Notes: a model not told the origin generated them from the sequence alone. Counted from the first letter of the stretch, positions 1-12,701 are shown. The stretch is 64,000 bases of DNA from Trichomonas vaginalis G3 (GCF_026262505.1 NC_067208.1:124001-188000), one strand, 5' to 3'. Numbers and translations are program-made.

Positions 1-502
1 TGAAGTTTTACAATCAACCTCTCAAAAATGTAAGCTGAAAAAATAACGTCGTAATTTTGTTTGGTTCAGAATACTATAGAATATGATATTATTGCGAAAT
101 TTTGAATACAGTTTTTTGAGTGACCAATTTTCCCAATAATATGATCTATTAGTATTGTAGTTAGATAATCTATATGAAGTGTAATGTTTCAATTCATTCA
201 ATATAAAAAAAATTCTGAAAAGAAAACTGTAATCGATTCCTTTACATTTATATACTTATCAATAATTTTAATTTAAAAATATTGAATTTAACACAATTTA
301 TTTGAAAAGAAATTTTAAATAGTATATAATTCTCATTAAAATATGGTAAATATTACATCTTGACGTATAAACTATTCTATCAAATAATTGAGAGTGGTTA
401 TGAAAATTGCTAATTATACTATTATTATCCCGAAGCAAATGTCATTTTAATTTTTAAAAATCAACAAAAATGTAATCAATTTAAATTTCATCTTACAAAA
501 GC
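1..502. other. AT-rich intergenic region
   Basis: No gene, tRNA or clear repeat is visible. The last bases before the ATG at 503 contain a TCATCT stretch, which is only a partial match to the trichomonad initiator consensus (TCA, pyrimidine, A/T). Confidence 0.5.
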
Positions 503-3500
503 ATGTTTTGGGACTCGTTTCTCCGCAGCTTTTATGAGATATTTTATGAAATAAGGCTTCGTACATTCATCCCATATTGGGTCAGATGGATAAAGAAAAT
601 CATTATCATGCTTCAAATGGTGATTTTTACACTTGATTTTTGCAATCTGAACGATTTTTATGGTGAAGAGCTATCAACATTCAGGACACTAAACAATATT
701 TTCCTATTCAGTCCATGGTTAGTACAAGATGACAATGCTTTGTTCATTTTATCGGTAAGTTTACTATTACATGGAATATTTATCGGCATTTTCTACATCT
801 TTGCATTAAAATGTAAGCAGCATGTATTCATCAAAAAGGAAATACTTACTATTTTCCGTGTTTTCATTGATGTAATTTTTCCATTGTTCCAATATGAACA
901 ATTCTTTCTTTTCTCTGAAGTTTTCATAAAGTTACTTGAACAACCAAGCATTTTCTTGACAATTGCACTCCTTCTTATGGGCTGTGAAGTTTGTATTTAC
1001 GCATTGTATGATTACATGGCATCTATCTTCATAAGACCTTGTCTTTTCACAATAGAATCTATTATCGAGCGTTATTCCGGTGTAACTGACCAGATTTTCT
1101 ATTGGTGCAAATTTTCTTCCTTATTCGTCCAAGTTTATCTTTCGAACAGGTACCATTACCTTGTAGAAATCATACTATACTGTTTGCTACTGTTTGCAAT
1201 CATCTACGTGATCTGCGCAAGAGTTGGCCGAGGAATTCACGTAACGATCATTGGCGCATTGATGGAAGACGCTCCGTTGATTATACAACCATTAGTTCTT
1301 CTCTACCACCTGCATAGAAGATGGCCAATGGCTCCTCTTGTTGTATAATTATCTTGTTTTATCAAATACGTTATTTTTTACAAGATTTACACGCACGCGA
1401 TATCCAGATACGCCACTGATATCTTCCATGAGAACAATCAGCTTCCTTGGTGGCTTCCAACAAATAATTCTCTTATTATGAGGATAAATGCACAAACAAT
1501 TGGCAACATCGATGCCTTTGAAGAGTTCCTGAACGTAAGAGTCGATAATCATCCAGATGAATTGTTAGAAGTCGTAAGATTTTTGGGAATTTTCCCTTCT
1601 TACAGATCTCCCCTCATTTTTATATTATCGAAGTGGAATTCCCAAAACATATATTACGATTTCCAGGCTTATTCGTTCCTAACTTACCTCAGATCGATAA
1701 ATGAAAGTCCGAACCCTTTATATACGGACATCCTTGATGATCTGCACAGAAGATATCTAGTTAATGTATCTTTGTACTGGCAGAATCGCGTAAATTCAAA
1801 TTATTACCAAACATTTAAATCCGCAGTTAATGCAGGGATTTGCTACAAAGATTTGACATCGTATATACTGTATCTGATCAATATGTATCCATTAGATCCA
1901 CAATTAAGGCAAACTTACGCAGAAATTTCTCTAATTGCGCTTGGAGAACCGAGTTTGTCCGCAGAATCAAGAAGATTGGCCGCAGCGTTACGTGATTCAT
2001 CAAACATCGTTGATGATCCACTTCTGAAGAAGATTGGACCAATGTTTCCCATAGCAAATGAGATTTACTCAAATTCTCCAAAGAATTCTTCCAACGAACA
2101 AAGCAGCGGTGAATCCACAGCCAGTCTAAACAACATGCAGCAGTCACTGATGAGGTTCCACGTCGAGAAAACCGTGATTTTCAGGGAAGACGGAAGTCAA
2201 ACGAGTCCTACAGCGATGTTCGTCCAAAAGAGCTTCAGATTGCAGCCAATGGGATTCGTATTGAGTTTGGTGCTGATTATTATGTGGTCAGTTAGTTTTG
2301 TGAAGTATTCTTCGAATAGAAAAAATTATATTTATCATAATTATGATTTTATCACTAATATCATATCAGATAGCATTGGATTGTCGAATAACCTCACAGC
2401 TGCTGTGTTTTGGCCCGGTTTCGTCGATTCTCTCAAAATTAATTTTTCAAATTTGTCAGAAAAAGAATGTTACTCGAAAATAGTTGGATTATACGAATCA
2501 GTATATGAATATGTTACATCTCTTCGCTTGGATTTCCTTGTAACTTCAAAAGTTCTTGTTTATTCAAACAAATTTTTGACAACACAAACGATAACTCATA
2601 ATAATCGTTGTGAAGCACTTAATTCTATTGTTATGAGCTCATACAATTTCTCTGCTTCAATTTTGGACGATTTACAGCATAAAAACGATTATTTAGTGAA
2701 TCTTTCATCAAACATCAACTCAAAATTGGAAGGATTGTTCCATTGTGACAGGTTCATGCTGTTAATGTTGTTCTACGCTCTAATTGGTGTTGTTATCAGT
2801 GTTTCTTGTTTAATTTTGTTATTAAATACGGTGAAAAGTGACTTACCTAAGAAAGCCATGGAATTTTTGGGATCTAAAGAGAGACTTGGACTGTTACTTC
2901 TCAAGAGATCGATAGAAAGTTGGGATTTGTTCAGAGCAATCTTTCCTATTGAAAAAGGAAACGGAAATGTATTAGAAGAAATGGAAAACAAGAAGAAACC
3001 GAGGATGAGAGTTGCAAAATATCCATCAGAAACTGTAATCAAGGCTTCAAATCAAAGTCATCATATAGATTTAAAGGATTCGAAGCTTGCAATCTCGTTT
3101 ATAGGTGTTGATGATATTCTTAGACCATCAGTCTTTGGTTTAATGAGTCCGTTTATTAGTACTTCTTCAACATCTCAAATTTCTAGTTCAGATATGTCTG
3201 AAGGATTCGAATTTTCTACTGGCGGAACACCTTTTAGTGCTGTAAGCAGTGCAAATAATAGTGAAAAAGATATTGTTATTCAAAAAGAAAGTTTAAATGG
3301 TTTAGAATTGGTTTCTTCAGCTGAAGAAATGACAAAGAAGAGCCAATTATGTCCTTTGTATTCTATAACGATTACTTCTGTATTGCCATGGTCCGTTCTA
3401 CTTCTTCTTTTACTTGCTGCTCAAATTATCACTCTTCAAAGGAATATATTGATTTCTACTAAGACGAACATGATCTCTGAGAATTATATGAACTTGAATT

Positions 3501-4677
3501 CAATGCTTTCTTCTATAAAAAGCGCTTTGGAGCCGGAAAATATTTCTTATTTCGATTTTACGCTGACAAAAACATTGTCAGACTACTCGAGAGGCTTAGA
3601 AAGGTTGTATTCAGTAGCATGCAACTTACAAGGCCCGCCATTAAGTAGTTACGTCGCATTTATGATTAATGCAGTCTTATTCTTTTGGTTGGTCATGTAC
3701 AGTATTATCCAATACGAGAAGAGTATTGTTAAAGGAATCAGCTCGCTCTTCCATTTCCCTTACGGATATTTAGACGATTACTTTAAGCCACATGATAATC
3801 CTCCAAAGGAAAAGTTGTCCGAAAAGATCATAGAAGTCAGCATATTCGAAGACAATGGATATATCAGTGACATTTCCCACAATTGCCAGCAATTGATCGG
3901 ATTAAATCCTCTGGAAGTTATCGGCAGAAAATTCAATGACTTGTTCCCGAGGAATATTTAAACGTTCGCTCATTCAATTGTGTGAACAAGAAAACTAAGA
4001 AATTTATATCGAGTTCATTCAATAGCGGTCATATTTTGAAGACAGCACTACTCGATGAGACTTTAATTGCTACTTCGGCAACAAATTACCTTGCGCAATT
4101 GACAGAACATATTCCATTATTATTTGCCAAGAATTTGTGTGATAAAGGTACTCATCAGTATAAATATGATGATGCTATTGTTATTGTTGCCTATTTCGAT
4201 TCCAAAGACTACAAAACTAACACTGATCACTTGTTTTCTGCTGCTCATCATATGTTACAGTGCTATACAACAGTGTCAGTGCTCGGATGCAACGGATCTT
4301 ACATGGTTTTCGTATGTACTGACAAGGATAAGTCAATTCCAATAACATTAGTCAGAGATTTCGTAAATGAATCGAAACCATTGATCACAAGAACCAGAGA
4401 ATCAACACAAAGAGTATTATTATCAGTAGTAATGTCCAAACAGTCTCTATCTGCTAATTTAAGCAACGATGGAGAATTACATCTTTCTCTCGACTGCAAA
4501 CGCAGAGATGTCATGAAGGAAATAGCTCTTGCAGTTGAACCTTGCTCATTTGTAGTTATTGATGAATGTAGCAAGTTGTACGGTGCAAATTTAGTTGAAG
4601 AAACAGAAATAATGCCTGGAGTGATGGGAAGAAAGATTCCATTCTCTTCCATAGACAAATTAGTCCAAGCATTATAA
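503..4677 (+). pseudogene. Large membrane PAS / class III cyclase-like protein, broken
   Basis: One gene read in three pieces, about 1,390 codons. Piece 1 (503-1348) has several hydrophobic, probably membrane-spanning segments. A TAA at 1346-1348 interrupts it, yet the same frame stays open through 1349-1477 into piece 2 (1478-3961), which has more membrane segments (near 2250-2290, 2755-2825, 3380-3430, 3655-3715). Piece 2 ends in a PAS-like stretch (NGYISDISHNCQQLIGLNPL). The frame then shifts by -1 near 3940-3960 into piece 3 (to 4677), which lies where the C-terminal nucleotide-cyclase domain sits in the large trichomonad cyclase family. Piece 3 is diverged and I cannot identify the metal-binding Asp or catalytic motifs. 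Family assignment rests on architecture and is inference. A pseudogene is likely; a sequencing error could explain the frameshift but less easily the stop. Confidence 0.6.
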
Positions 4678-4948
4678 TGTTTTATATGTATTTGTTATGT
4701 TTTTTTATAAATTATGTTATGTATTGTTTTATTTTATTGATTTTTATAATTTAACTACCAAACAATGACTATGCAACAATAGATCATCTCTATTTCAAAT
4801 ATCTTAAAGTCTGAAACCTAAATTTCAACAAAACATCAAAGCAATTTTCGAAAAAATGACCGGATTCTGCATAAATAAATTGGAAAATCAAAATAAAAAC
4901 ATGACGTCATATTATATTTTCTCTATGAAATCATTTTAATAGGTATTG
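4678..4948. other. Short intergenic region
   Basis: AT-rich sequence between the broken cyclase-like gene and the left target-site copy of the next transposon. No feature seen. Confidence 0.5.
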
Positions 4949-7387
4949 GTAAATCTAGAGGGTGTCCAACCAAAATAACCTTAAAATGAATTTTACCTTT
5001 TTGAGTTTTTCTTCATATTCAGAGGAAGTAGAGAAAAGTTTAAACGGTAAATACATGCGAATGCATATCAGCATTATGCTCGAGCTGGATTTGTATATTT
5101 TTCTTTTCGTAATTTGAATAAATTCGAAAAATACTGATTTATAAAATTATAATAAGAATTATAATTTACATTAAATATCTGATAAAATAATAAAATAAAA
5201 ATGATGATTTTTTGAATCAAAAAATTGAACGATGATTTTTTCAAATTATTATATTTATTGTAAATAACGACAACTGAAGGTGAGATATTGAATATTCATG
5301 ATTGGGAAAATGTTCAATTTTGAGATTGAGTTGAGATATCATATTAAAAATTTATTTAAAAGGTTAACATATAGCTTAATGATATGTAATATATACATAT
5401 TATGAGATATGCATATTTAAAAGGGGTATGATCGTTGAAAATGGTATGATTCCTAATTTAATCGGTAGGAAAATATTATGAAATTAAATAATTAAAAGAA
5501 TTTCAAATAACTTCTATGTGTGGTATTAAAAGTATCAATATATAGCAAATATAGTAATTAAGGTTTAAAGAAAACAGGGGACACAATTAAACATCTTATA
5601 TTAATAATAAATTGAGAGCATGTCAATATCTCATAGTTCAATTGGTTTTCTGGTAAAAATGGATCGGTAAAGGTTGCAAGTTTGATTGTGATCAGCGTTT
5701 TTTTTAATTTTGAACGATAATAAGATTGTGAATAATAGATAATAGCAACCAAAACATAGTTCGAAAATTTACCTAAAATGATAGAGTATGGTAGGAAGTA
5801 CATACCCAGGTATCTAAAATATCACCTAAAAGCGCTCTTAATTTATGCCAATTGGCATAATAAAGCTACAATTAGAATGCTGACATGATGAAGAATCATT
5901 ATGAATCATAATTGGCCAGTATGATACAAGATTTAAGAAATCTTAGAGATTATCTGATTTCATGAAACACAGTGATTACTAAGTTTCAGACTTTGAAATT
6001 TTAACATGTTGATATGGGTACATAGGACTTATGATTCCAGTCATTTATTTAAAAAATTAGGAATAAGAATTAATATGATGTGAGTAACATTGGTAATAAA
6101 TGCTTAATTACTAATATATTATTTCTTGGTAGAAATTAAATGTTTTGGTGGCATTTATAGAAGTTAAGCTGAGAATCAAAAATGCAAAATTTAATTTATT
6201 TTCGTGTATCTATATGGGTACACTAAGTTATTGATGTATATAGGAAAGAATCATGAAAATGAATTGTGAATCTCAATATTAGTTGTGTAATGCTGCGTCA
6301 TATTTTGAATTCAAAATATCCATAATGTTGATAAATGTATTTTAAGATAATACATAAAATTAAGCTTGAAAAAAGATATCGAAATGTAATTTTCAATAGA
6401 TTCAAAGTTTGGCATATATTTTGATTTTAACTATTGATATATTTATCGAACATCTATAGTAATAGAATGCAGAACTAACTAAATATAATCAATAAAAAAA
6501 TATGAGTTGAAGTAATATTCTAAGAGATATATGTGATGTTACCAATATGACATGATATTAGAAAACTGATTTAATGGCGATGTGAGACTAAATATTATAT
6601 GATAATGAGTAGGGAAAAAATATTAATATGAATTTCTTGAATTGAATGTATTTGAATGTGTGGTTGAGGATAAATTATTGATATATATATTGGAATATTA
6701 ACTAGAAATAAGAATAGGAAAGATTGTTAATGAATAATATGAGATTAAAGGAAAATATATTGTTTTAATGGATGAGTGTTGAGGCTCAATATATCTGAAG
6801 ATTATATATGAGAAAGAATTAAATAAACTATGAAATGAGAGAAAATATAACAAAAATGTATATGAATTATAATAGTATTTAAGAATGAAGATGCGTTATT
6901 TATTGATCTGTAACGATGATAGAGGAATGATAAAAGAAAGATATAATGAAAAAAAAAGTTTATTAAAGCATGTTGGGTACAGTTTATAAAATTTTGGTCA
7001 TTTTATATAGTAATTAATTATGGAGTCTTCGGGTAATTATAAACTTTTGTTATAGTAGAATTATAATTGGAAACTTTGACCGACAAGAGTGTGTTATGCA
7101 CTCTTGTCGGTCGCAATGTGTCATTCTGGGAGACATTGCCAATGCATGTCTCCCAGATTGAGACAATATTCCGCAATCAGAATACATTACTATTACATTT
7201 CTTTAAATTTTTCAAATATTTTCAAAAAAATAAATTTTTTCCTCATATAATTTTATATCTCAAAATTGAACATTTTATATTACTAGTGAATACAATAGTA
7301 TTGACCTAGACACTATCCTCATATCATATACCAAATTTGGAGCCAAAATCATCGTTAAATCTTTGGTTGGACACCCTCTGTAAATCT
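4949..7387. mobile_element. 2.4-kb non-autonomous DNA transposon (8-bp TSD, hAT-like)
   Basis: The element spans 4957-7379. Its ends are perfect 18-bp inverted repeats (AGAGGGTGTCCAACCAAA at 4957-4974, complement at 7362-7379). They are flanked by the direct repeat GTAAATCT at 4949-4956 and 7380-7387, an 8-bp target-site duplication. Eight-base duplications are typical of the hAT superfamily, but other types make them too, so the class is inference. No transposase-sized open frame is present, so it should depend on a transposase made elsewhere. It contains two hairpins near its right end (listed separately). Perfect TIRs and TSD suggest a fairly recent insertion. Confidence 0.82.
7078..7156. 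repeat. Twin hairpins inside the 2.4-kb transposon
   Basis: First hairpin: 14-bp perfect stem GACCGACAAGAGTG (7078-7091) with its complement at 7099-7112, loop of 7. Second: 11-bp stem CTGGGAGACAT (7126-7136) with its complement at 7146-7156. A related copy of this pair lies on the other strand at about 47845-47895, inside a different element. Function unknown. Confidence 0.8.
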
Positions 7388-7802
7388 GATTGGATTTTCC
7401 AAACAGCGCAGTTTTGATAACATTATTTGATTGTTTATTTATATTTGAGATATCCGATCAAAACGTTCTAAAGAAACCCCAAATGGATATAGCGCAAATT
7501 CGAGACTCTTCCACTCACCTCTCAATTTGAAAATGGCAATTGAATTTCGCAAAACTTGCTGAGATGATTAGCAAACTGAGTTACAAAATGTTTTCCGTTT
7601 CTATAAGAATTCTTTTTACATAACGGTCATCCAAAACTATAAAGTCGAAAAATTTGAGCTGAGAAATTGCACTGCAGCAAACTGTTGTTTAGCCGATAAC
7701 CAAAATAACGGATAACTTTTAACGTACAATATCAATTTCAATCTTCACAAAAATAAAATTTTTTTTATAAGGAAAAAAATTTTTTTTATCAATTAAAAAT
7801 TA
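7388..7802. other. Intergenic region
   Basis: AT-rich, no gene seen. Runs of T and A precede the kinase ATG. No convincing initiator motif. Confidence 0.45.
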
Positions 7803-8946
7803 ATGAAGAACTTTGAAGAAATAAAAGTTATTGGAGACGGTGGCTTTGGCATAGTCACTAAATGCAGAGATAATGATACGGGGCAAATTGTTGCTATCAA
7901 GAAAATGAAGCAGAAATTTGCGACTTTTGAAGAATGCCTTCAACTCAAAGAAGTTAAATCTCTTCGAAAAATCAAACATGATAACGTTGTTAGATTAATG
8001 CAGGTATTTAGAGAAAACGAATATCTTTATTTAGTCTTCGAATGTTTAGGAGAATCGTTATTAAAAACTCTTCAAAATAGAACAGGACCATTCACGGATG
8101 CCGAAGTTAGATACGTCATGCATGAAGTTTTAAGCGGTCTGGCCATAGTTCATGGTCAAGGATTTTTCCATCGCGATGTTAAGCCCGATAACCTGCTTTG
8201 GGCTGAAAATGGAAAGCTTAAGATTGCAGACTTTGGTCTGGCTCGAGAAATTAAGAGTAAGCCTCCTTATACAGAATATGTTGGAACAAGATGGTATAGA
8301 GCGCCAGAAATCATCATTCATCATCCTTTTTATAATTCATCCGTTGATATATGGTCCGTTGGATGCATAGCTGCCGAACTTTACATGCTTAAGCCACTTT
8401 TCCAAGGCACATCAGAGTGACTAACTTTTAAGATTTTGAATATTATGGGTACAACTCAGCAGGAATGGTCAGATTTTAATACGATTGTTAGAAAACGTGG
8501 AATTCGTCTTCCACAATGTTCTCCACAAGATTTATCGACATTAATTCCAAATGCATCCCAGAAGCCATAGATTTCATCAGCAATGTTTGACATGGGATCC
8601 CATTAATAGGCCAAGCGCAAATAAAGCACTTCAACATAGATTTATTCAAGGAGAGAAAATTATGCCTCCATTATCAACAAATGTACCAGTACAGAAGGTC
8701 TCTACAGTTCAGACAGTACCATCTCTTAACGATGATGGTATAAATGTCATTCCAGAGCAATCAAATTCGCTAAACTTTTTCAAGTCAAGATTTCCTGATA
8801 CAAATCCAAATATGTTTGATGAAGTTGGATTCAGACAGATACAGAACTCTGGAAAGAATATATATAAAGATCCTCTTGGCAAATCTCCAAGACATAATCA
8901 ACTGTTTAATGCGAGAATCGGATTTGGCAGCCAGTCTAAGTTTTAA
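7803..8946 (+). pseudogene. MAK/RCK-type protein kinase, broken
   Basis: Ser/Thr kinase of the CMGC group. The N-terminal piece (7803-8420) has the Gly-rich loop GDGGFG, the ATP lysine (VAIKKMK), the catalytic loop HRDVKPDN, DFG, and an activation loop with TEY followed by GTRWYRAPE. TEY with RWYRAPE is typical of the MAK/ICK/RCK branch, linked to cilia and flagella in other eukaryotes. A TGA at 8418-8420 stops it. The same frame continues with kinase-like sequence to a TAG at 8568-8570. The frame then moves -1 near 8560 and -1 again near 8575-8590, reaching a C-terminal piece (LTWDPINRPSANKAL) that ends at 8946. Three lesions in under 200 bp argue for a pseudogene, although the N-terminal two thirds look unconstrained by decay. 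Confidence 0.82.
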
Positions 8947-9056
8947 TATTGTTTTGTTTTGTTTTTTTATAAAATGTTAATTATTAATATGATTTTTGTA
9001 AAATCAAAAGTTTTCAAAATCAAAATTTTATTGTAAAACAAAAAAAACAAAAGAAA

Positions 9057-10119
9057 TTAGAGTTCATCTTGGTTAGGAGTCATCTCAGCTTTCAAAGCTT
9101 CAGTTCCATCTGGAGAACTTAATACGATAACGGCTGGCGTTGATACAATGGTTGGCTGAGCAGGTAGTTCCATGCCTTCTTGCCATTGTTTGCCTTCTTT
9201 TCCTAAATTAAATTCTTTGATATCGTCCAAAGCGACTTCAATCGAAGAAGTTAAGTTTGAATCGCCTACCATTGAGTATCCAGCAGAATCTGTAGCTCTA
9301 AGTCTGAAAATACAGCAATGCTGTTAATATAATTATTTCAGAGATATATTGGAGAGTTGCCGATGCCCATAGCGGTGCTTCTGTTACTGATGTAATAACC
9401 ATGCAGACAAGAGCTAATATGCACCCTAAAATTATAGTTTTTTGTAAGAATGCGTACATTCTATGTTTTAGATAGACTGGAGTGGATTCTGCATCAATTC
9501 CTTCGTTCTGTATAACTAACAGATGGGCCATAATATGCAATGATGCTTGGTTGATGCTTTGTACAAGTTCATAAATAAATAATGCAATGAAAAGAAGAGC
9601 TACAGCCATAGCGTATATTGCGTATTTTCCTAAGTAGATGTACTCGATGATCTTTTGTAACGACATGAACAAGAAACTGTATAATAAACTTGCAGCTATT
9701 TCTCTGAGGTGAATAGTGTCTTTTATGATACACCAACCTTTGGCAGCGAGTAGCAATGTTGAGAAGAACATGCCTCTTGACAATAATGAGAAGATTATTG
9801 AAAAGATTTGGAGACCAAAATCTGTATCATGGTGATTGAGTCGTAAAAGTAGAATGAAATCGGTAATAAACATCATGTATGTCGTAAAGAATGTGAGTGA
9901 TATGAATAAATGTAATCTAATGAAAACATTTTTGTGGCTATACCAATTATATGACCAAAGTGCAATTAAGATAGTGCAAACTAGTAATATTGCTGGTAAT
10001 ATCTTTAGTAATGGTACTTGTCTGATGTCTAAATTGGTGGTTGGATTATGGAATGAAAAAACAATATGATAGTCGAGTTTTGATGATTTAATTGTGGAGT
10101 TGGAAATATTAAATTGTAA
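9057..10119 (-). pseudogene. Lung-7TM / GOST-like seven-transmembrane receptor, truncated and frameshifted
   Basis: Seven hydrophobic helices can be followed on the minus strand: two in 9877-10119 (open but with no ATG) and five in 9298-9876. The segment FFSTLLLAAKGW resembles the third helix of the lung-7TM/GPR107/GOST family, membrane proteins of the Golgi and plasma membrane with a lumenal N-terminal domain. That domain is absent: the frame is closed by a stop at 10120-10122 and AT-rich DNA follows. Downstream, a frame change at about 9298-9306 separates helix 7 (LLYF) from an acidic tail that starts RLRATDSAGYS and ends at 9057. Here the shift equals a gain of one base, unlike the plus-strand cases. 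ATG at 9876 could start a shorter protein, but it lies inside helix 2. Family call is moderate. Confidence 0.62.
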
Positions 10120-10158
10120 CTAAAATAAACAGAATATTGATATAAATGGTATTTTTAT

Positions 10159-10326
10159 TTAATATAATATAACATAATATAATATAGTATATTTAGTAGT
10201 ATTGTTTGTCAAATCTTCTTTTGTATCTGAAGCATTGTACACTGGAGCTGGTGCTGGAAAGATATATGCTCCAGATTGTTGAGGAAGAGCTTCATAAAGT
10301 GATCTTCCTCGAATGGTTCCAAGGAC
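10159..10326 (-). pseudogene. Possible C-terminal gene remnant
   Basis: A 55-codon open frame without ATG, bounded by stops. It contains GTIRGRSLYEALPQQSGAY and PAPAPVYNASDTKEDL, a composition like a cytoplasmic tail with tyrosine motifs rather than random AT-rich DNA. It could be the tail of a lost surface-protein gene; nothing recognisable precedes it. Low confidence. Confidence 0.25.
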
Positions 10327-10480
10327 TCAATAACACATATTTCAGATATCAATATTATTGATTTTGTTTGAAATGTCGCAATTCTTTAAGTAACCTTTCT
10401 AAATGAAATTATAATTCTATTTGGTAATTCCTTGTAATAAATATAATAATGATAAAAAAAATAATTTACTCCGAAGTTTT

Positions 10481-12415
10481 TTAGACAATAATTGTCTCAG
10501 TGACAACATCTCTGTCTGGATTTCCACCTTTAAAGTGTATTTGATAAAATGCGGCACTGAAATAAACAATGAGAACAATAACAGTAATAGATAACAATAT
10601 GCAGCCAATGATGAATCCAGCAGATCTAATATAAGAATTTTTGTTTGCATTTCCTGTATCTGCATTTTCTTCTAGTTCAGAAATCATTGCCAAGTCACCA
10701 TCTGCAAGAAAGCCAGCAATTCCAACTGTTCCTGACTTAGCAACAATAGAAACTGTATGATTTGTTGCATTTGTCAATCCTTTGAGACCATACAAAGAAA
10801 CTTGATAAACTTTCTCCGCAGCCAAATTAGTATAGCTTGGATTAACATATGATGTATTTACTGTTCCATTGTAAACACTATCTAAATATACATCAAATAT
10901 TCCACCATAATTTGTACTCACATCTCCTAAAATACCAATAGAATCTCCTGTAGAATTCAACATAACTTTAAATGTCAAATTTCCACCAGCAGCCATTTGA
11001 TAACCTTTTCCATTGAAATACAAACCTTTGTTAGTTAAAGTTGCCGATCCATTTGCATACAAGTATTGATGTGTTACAGGGATGATATTTGTTGAATGAG
11101 AGATTACCCATTGTGGTTGAATCTCTGTGAAAGGTCCCCAATAACCTGCTTCATTTGAACAAATATCTATTTGCAAAACAGTACAATTATAATCTCTTCC
11201 AAGATCGATATATCTATTAGCTGTTGTCGTATCGAACAATTTACTTGAAATAATTGTTCCATCACAAGTAAGATTTACTGTTCCAATCAAATGTCTATAA
11301 GCTGTTGGAAGATATAATCTATCAAATTTAATTGATTCTGTGAAATTGACTTTATAAGTCAAAGGGAATGATGTTCCATAAGTTAAAGATGGTTGTGTTC
11401 CTGTATTGTAATCAAACAAAAGAGTTGTTAAGTTATAATTAGGAGAAGATTGCGTTGGATGCTGCAATAACTTAAATTTAGTTTGGTCAAACAAAACTGC
11501 AGTAGTACCATAATAATGACCTAATGTTGGATCATTTTCTGGATTTGGAATATAAACATTATGATCATAATCACTTGAATTACAGTAATTCTGCATTACA
11601 CGAGAAGAAGGAACAGTTATAACTGTTGTAGAATTACCAATAACATATCCAACTTTGCCATTTCCAGCACCAGCAGAATTCAAAATAACATATCTATAAT
11701 AATAGTTTTGACCACTTGTCAAATTAATTTTCTTTGTGTTTTGGTTGATATTATAATAGATAGAATAACTTGTAAGATTTGCAATTAAATGAGAAGCATC
11801 TGTTTGAATGTTTCCTGTTAAAACTGAATCTGATAAATAGAATAAACATGCTTCATCATGGATAAAAGTAAATTTGTATTCACCAGTTTCATTTGGAATG
11901 AAAACACCTTCACTCAAACAAACCCATGGAACATAACTTGTATCACTACTATATTGAGGAACAACAATTCCATCTGTACTTAAAACAATTGTTGAATAAT
12001 CTTTATTAGCTTCAAGAATTTGATAAGCTTGTGTAACAGTTGTAACAGATGATGACAAATTATAGAATGAACATCTTGTTCCATTAACTACTTGTTTAAC
12101 ACTTACAACCATTTTAGTTATTTCTGAATTTGAAGCATCTTTGTAATTGACATAAAACTTATCAATAATAGAAAGATTTGATGGTGGAGTATATTTATAA
12201 ATACCTGTTGCCAAAGCAGTGAATGTTCCTTGCCCACCTTCTATTGATTGGAATGAGAAAGTATGCATTACTGATCTTGTTTTCATGTATTTAATGAAAT
12301 TGAAAACATAAGGTGCACGAGCAGGAATATTAAATGGTCTTGCTGTTTCGAATTCAACATTATCAATAATATTAACTATAAAAAAATAAACCTTACCATC
12401 CAGAAGAATTTGTAA
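10481..12415 (-). CDS. PA14-like membrane-anchored surface protein, 5' incomplete
   Basis: An extracellular protein of more than 600 residues with many N-glycosylation sites (NLS, NLT, NGS, NCT, NHT). The segment FIPNETGEYKFTFIHDEAC resembles the PA14/GLEYA carbohydrate-binding fold (barrier by analogy; no catalytic motif seen). Near the C-terminus is one transmembrane helix (IIGCILLSITVIVLIVYF) and a 20-30-residue cytoplasmic tail ending ETIIV. The first ATG is at 12286, but the same frame is open and protein-like back to 12415 (GKVYFFIVNIIDNVEFETAR), where a stop closes it. No signal peptide precedes. The gene is therefore probably truncated at its 5' end or begins in an unseen exon. Many trichomonad surface families have this layout; the exact family is not recognised. 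Confidence 0.6.
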   Translation of the reverse strand, partial: LQILLDGKVYFFIVNIIDNVEFETARPFNIPARAPYVFNFIKYMKTRSVMHTFSFQSIEGGQGTFTALATGIYKYTPPSNLSIIDKFYVNYKDASNSEITKMVVSVKQVVNGTRCSFYNLSSSVTTVTQAYQILEANKDYSTIVLSTDGIVVPQYSSDTSYVPWVCLSEGVFIPNETGEYKFTFIHDEACLFYLSDSVLTGNIQTDASHLIANLTSYSIYYNINQNTKKINLTSGQNYYYRYVILNSAGAGNGKVGYVIGNSTTVITVPSSRVMQNYCNSSDYDHNVYIPNPENDPTLGHYYGTTAVLFDQTKFKLLQHPTQSSPNYNLTTLLFDYNTGTQPSLTYGTSFPLTYKVNFTESIKFDRLYLPTAYRHLIGTVNLTCDGTIISSKLFDTTTANRYIDLGRDYNCTVLQIDICSNEAGYWGPFTEIQPQWVISHSTNIIPVTHQYLYANGSATLTNKGLYFNGKGYQMAAGGNLTFKVMLNSTGDSIGILGDVSTNYGGIFDVYLDSVYNGTVNTSYVNPSYTNLAAEKVYQVSLYGLKGLTNATNHTVSIVAKSGTVGIAGFLADGDLAMISELEENADTGNANKNSYIRSAGFIIGCILLSITVIVLIVYFSAAFYQIHFKGGNPDRDVVTETIIV

Positions 12416-12701
12416 TTACGCAAAATTAAGAGATTGTAATGTTGGTCATAGCAAGTACAGGTTTTAATTATGTGTAGCATGAGAGCCATGAATTGGTGAT
12501 TTAGAAAAAATGTAGGAAAAAATTAAGAATAATTGAAGATTGTATAAGAAACAAGAGATAAATTCCAATAAAATCTAGTTATAACAGTGGGATGTAGTTA
12601 ATAGGAGAAGATCTGATTCGAAATGCTAATGTAGAATGAAGGGAATTCTCAAATTGATTTAATATATGTTTTATATTTATTCTCAATAAGATTAATGTGA
12701 A
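12416..12701. other. Intergenic region before tRNA
   Basis: AT-rich, no gene. Separates the surface-protein fragment from the tRNA. Confidence 0.4.
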
